Of a stretch of DNA of 22,127 bases, positions 20,103 through 22,127 are shown in pieces. Source of the DNA: a virus. The translations under genes were made by a program, and so were the position numbers. The stretch spans positions 1 through 22,127 of IMG/VR virus record IMGVR_UViG_3300037264_002089. One strand, given 5' to 3'. The notes beneath the pieces are model-generated. The model ran no database searches. It was not told the origin of the DNA and was given only the letters and a program-made list of their open reading frames with translations. Numbering within the stretch: position 1 is the first letter of the stretch; every line of letters begins with the position of its first letter.

Positions 20103-21503
20103 ATGCCGCTCTACGGCTACTGGTCACACCTGCTCCAGGGTGCCACCGGAATCACGGGTTCCGGGGCCGTGGCCATTGCCCTGGCGTTGGGCGGCACGGG
20201 CCAACAGTCGCATACCGGCACGGGCAGCGTCGCGGTCGCTCCCAGTCTTAGTGGGACCGGCACCCAGCAACACACGGGGTCGGGCAGCGTCGCGGTCGCC
20301 CTGTCGCTCTCCGGGTCGGGTTCGGTTGTCGCGATCTCGGGCACAGGCAGCGTTGCGACCAGCCTCACTCTGAGCGGCACAGGACAACAGCAGCACAGTG
20401 GGTCTGGGAGTGCCGCGGTTGCCATCTCGCTCTCGGGAACCGGGAAACAACAGCATACGGGGTCCGGCGCGGCCGCTGTTGCTCTGTCGCTCAGTGGCAC
20501 AGGCAAGCAATCGCACACAGGGACCGGGAGTGTCGCCGCCGCCCTCGGACTGAGCGGGACCGGGACCGTCGCAGCCCATGTCGGCAGCGGCAGCGTCCCC
20601 GTGGCCCTCAGTCTCAGCGGGGTAGGCAAACAGTCCCACAGTGGCAGCGGTGCTACCGCGCTGGCGTTGTCCATCAGTGGGGCAGGCCAGCAGCGGCACA
20701 CCGGGTCTGGCAGTGTCGCCGCGGCCCTGAGTCTCGCGGGCACCGGCTCGTCGATCTTCACGGTGACTGGCTCAGGAGCCGTCGCGCTCAACTTGACGTT
20801 GAGCGGCCAAGGCAAGCAGTCCCACACCGGTAGCGGCAGCGTCCCGCTCGCCCTGGGGCTTACAGGCAGTGGACAACAGAGTGTCGGGATTACGGGGTCT
20901 GGCAGCGCCGCGATCAGCCTCACCATCTCCGGGGCGGGGCAGCAGTCCAACGCCGGTAGCGGGAGCGTGGCCCTCAGTCTCGCCACGAGCGGAGCCGGCA
21001 AGCAACAGCACACGGCCAGCGGGGCCGTGGTGTTGGCGCTCACGCTCACGGGCACCGGCACACCGGTCCATACTGCCACGGGAGCCGTCGCGCTCACGCT
21101 CGTGCTGGACGGCACGGGCACCGTCGCGAGCGGTGTGGGCACCGGGTCCGTCGCGGTTAGCCTCACGCTTACCGGCAGCGGCAAACAGCAGCACACTGGC
21201 ACCGGGGCCGCCGCTATTGGTCTGTCACTCTCAGGCACCGGCCAGACGCTCACCACAGGGACGGGCAGCCTGGCCGTCTCGCTGGGACTCAGCGGAACCG
21301 GCAAGCAAACGCATACTGGCACCGGTTCGCTGGCGATGGCGCTGGCGTTGTCGGGGAACGACATCCCGCCCATCGAAGTGGAGATTCTGCACGGCAAGTA
21401 CGCACCCGAGCATGCCTCCGCCTTGGTCGATGTCACGGGGGCCGTGGGCTTCGCGAGTGAGCATGCGTCGGCGCTGCGGGACTTGGAGAGTGCGGGCGTA
21501 TGA
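20103..21503 (+). CDS. Ser/Thr/Gly-rich repeat protein (about 20 units of 20 aa), putative fibrous virion protein
   Basis: This 466-aa protein consists almost wholly of repeats (residues about 31-417), with a short N-terminus (MPLYGYWSHLLQG) and a C-terminal tail ('PPIEVEILHGKYAPEHASALVDVTGAVGFASEHASALRD') holding two EHASAL copies. The consensus unit is close to GTGKQQHTGSGSVAVALSLS. Hydrophobic residues alternate with small polar ones in the second half of each unit (SVAVALSLS), as in beta-solenoids or fibrous beta proteins, and a His-Thr-Gly turn recurs in most units. There is no signal peptide. It overlaps the head-closure gene by ATGA. A filament, fibre or decoration protein is inferred. 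Its Ser/Thr density makes it the best visible acceptor candidate for O-glycosylation by the DUF115 proteins. Confidence 0.82.
   Translation: MPLYGYWSHLLQGATGITGSGAVAIALALGGTGQQSHTGTGSVAVAPSLSGTGTQQHTGSGSVAVALSLSGSGSVVAISGTGSVATSLTLSGTGQQQHSGSGSAAVAISLSGTGKQQHTGSGAAAVALSLSGTGKQSHTGTGSVAAALGLSGTGTVAAHVGSGSVPVALSLSGVGKQSHSGSGATALALSISGAGQQRHTGSGSVAAALSLAGTGSSIFTVTGSGAVALNLTLSGQGKQSHTGSGSVPLALGLTGSGQQSVGITGSGSAAISLTISGAGQQSNAGSGSVALSLATSGAGKQQHTASGAVVLALTLTGTGTPVHTATGAVALTLVLDGTGTVASGVGTGSVAVSLTLTGSGKQQHTGTGAAAIGLSLSGTGQTLTTGTGSLAVSLGLSGTGKQTHTGTGSLAMALALSGNDIPPIEVEILHGKYAPEHASALVDVTGAVGFASEHASALRDLESAGV
20193..21353 (+). repeat. 19 degenerate 60-66-bp tandem repeats
   Basis: These encode 19 consecutive units: fourteen of 20 aa, three of 21 aa and two of 22 aa. 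The longer units replace the Q-Q-H-T turn with other residues (for example VVAISGTG, SSIFTVTG). Codon choice differs between units, so the array is old or under diversifying change rather than freshly expanded. Confidence 0.9.
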
Positions 21504-21799
21504 TCACGTTCACGCGGACGACCCAAACGTATAACCAGGCGACGGGCGACGTGGTGCCGGTGGTCACGACCGTCACCGGCTCGGCGATCCAAGTCAAGGG
21601 CGACCCGCAGCGGTATCAGGCCATGGGCCTTATCTTGGCGACGATGCCCACATTGTTGTTCACCCCAACGAGCTACGGCCAAGTCCCCAAACCGGGGGAT
21701 GCCGTGACGTGGTCTGGCGTGGACTACACGGTGCGCGACGTAGACCCCTTGGCGCCTGATGGGGTGGTCATCTTGGCGCGCGTGGTGATTGGCCGGTGA
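21500..21799 (+). CDS. Head-closure (stopper) protein
   Basis: This 99-aa protein has the pattern 'ITFTRTTQTYNQATGDVVPVVTTVTGSAIQVKGDPQRYQAMGLI' then 'TLLFTPTSYGQVPKPGDAVTWSGVDYTVRDVDPLAPDGVVILARVVI', typical of gp16/HK97-gp7-like head-closure proteins. These bind under the adaptor ring and plug the portal channel until the tail docks. Length is typical and the fold is all-beta. It starts in an ATGA overlap with the repeat protein and ends in a GTGA overlap with the neck protein. Stopper and neck are in normal order, but both are unusually far from the adaptor at 15739. Confidence 0.8.
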   Translation: MITFTRTTQTYNQATGDVVPVVTTVTGSAIQVKGDPQRYQAMGLILATMPTLLFTPTSYGQVPKPGDAVTWSGVDYTVRDVDPLAPDGVVILARVVIGR

Positions 21800-22127
21800 G
21801 TTTCAAGGACGATGTGCAGCGCTTCGCGGCCAAGGTGGCTCGGCAGGCCCGTGATGTCCACGCGGCGACCTGTGACCTGGCCTTCGCAAGCATCGTCGAA
21901 GGCTCGGCCATTACGGGAGCGCCTGGGCAGCCCGTGGACACGGGCTACCTCAAGTCTAGTTGGCAGCAAGTGATCCTCGGGCCACTGGTGCGGCTGATCG
22001 TGACGAACGTGAGCTATGCCCCCGTGATCGAGGACAACACGCGGGCCGCTTTTGACCCAAGCGGAACGCCACAGCCGCCCACGCTCAAGAGCAGCGGCAT
22101 CAAGTCCACGGTCGGGGGTTCGCATTC
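21796..22127 (+). CDS. Neck/tail-completion protein (HK97 gp10-like), 3' truncated by window edge
   Basis: This frame starts at GTG 21796 in a GTGA overlap and is open to the right edge, giving the first 110 residues. The pattern 'FKDDVQRFAAKVARQARDVHAATCDLAFASIVEGS', 'TGAPGQPVDTGYLKSSWQ', 'LIVTNVSYAPVIEDNTRA' is typical of HK97 gp10-like proteins. In these, the PVDTGxLxxSW motif and the 'TNVxYAPxIE' motif are hallmarks. They sit at the head-tail junction and are needed for tail attachment. The C-terminal part is missing from the window. Its presence implies that a terminator/major tail protein module follows. Confidence 0.82.
   Translation, partial: MSFKDDVQRFAAKVARQARDVHAATCDLAFASIVEGSAITGAPGQPVDTGYLKSSWQQVILGPLVRLIVTNVSYAPVIEDNTRAAFDPSGTPQPPTLKSSGIKSTVGGSH

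Noticed and set aside
20117-21682. Antisense frame of 521 codons opposite the repeat protein
   Set aside because: Its Pro/Val/Cys periodicity merely mirrors the + strand repeats; the sense frame has the start, coupling and beta-type pattern.

Overview
This window is a contiguous, high-GC stretch of a tailed double-stranded DNA phage (Caudoviricetes; siphovirus-like or podovirus-like head, sampled either as a free virus or as a prophage). The evidence is a complete packaging and head module on the + strand: small-terminase candidate, large terminase, DUF4055-type portal, MuF-type head protein, scaffold, P22-fold major capsid protein, head-tail adaptor, head-closure and neck/tail-completion proteins. 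There is no integrase, repressor, tRNA, rRNA or CRISPR array. All credible genes lie on the + strand, GTG starts are frequent, and most neighbours share 1-14 bases at their stop/start junction. The host cannot be named from the sequence; the Shine-Dalgarno sites and a sigma70-like promoter only say it is a bacterium.

Layout. (1) 1-2611: the end of a tail-fibre-like virion protein with a Pro/Glu stalk, a two-helix holin candidate, a small exported protein, then a promoter, a two-hairpin leader and a conserved phage protein of unknown function. This is followed by a 185-bp period-5 repeat and a strong intrinsic terminator. (2) 2739-4865: a 38-aa membrane peptide, a terminase small-subunit candidate, a 77-aa protein and the large terminase. 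(3) 4862-9505: inserted between large terminase and portal, a sugar cassette encoding a PseB-like dehydratase, a SAF-less NeuB-like synthase, a DUF218 protein, a 43-aa peptide, a conserved 127-aa protein, an SpsF-type cytidylyltransferase and a PseC-like aminotransferase. (4) 9502-16275: portal, MuF protein carrying an internal phosphoribosyltransferase-like domain, a DUF115/GT42-like protein, scaffold, major capsid, adaptor. (5) 16277-21503: a second DUF115/GT42-like protein and a block of small virion-like proteins, including tandem 283-aa paralogues and a protein with 19 repeats of about 20 aa. (6) 21500-22127: head closure and a truncated neck protein.

How the parts may work together. PseB, PseC, NeuB and SpsF-type enzymes are steps on the route from UDP-GlcNAc to a CMP-activated nonulosonic acid (pseudaminic or legionaminic type). 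DUF115 proteins include the Maf transferases that put such sugars on flagellin Ser/Thr, and the two copies here carry a G-x-GP-[ST]-L motif like that of GT42 sialyltransferases. Both copies sit inside the virion structural operon, close to the capsid gene and to Ser/Thr-rich repeat proteins. The main hypothesis is therefore a phage-encoded system that makes a nonulosonic acid and attaches it to its own virion proteins. This is inference from gene content and order. PseG and PseH equivalents are not recognised.

The second notable object is the MuF protein, in which a PRPP-type phosphoribosyltransferase-like domain of about 175 residues interrupts an otherwise ordinary head-morphogenesis protein. 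The third is the pentameric repeat just upstream of the terminase genes, a candidate packaging or replication site.
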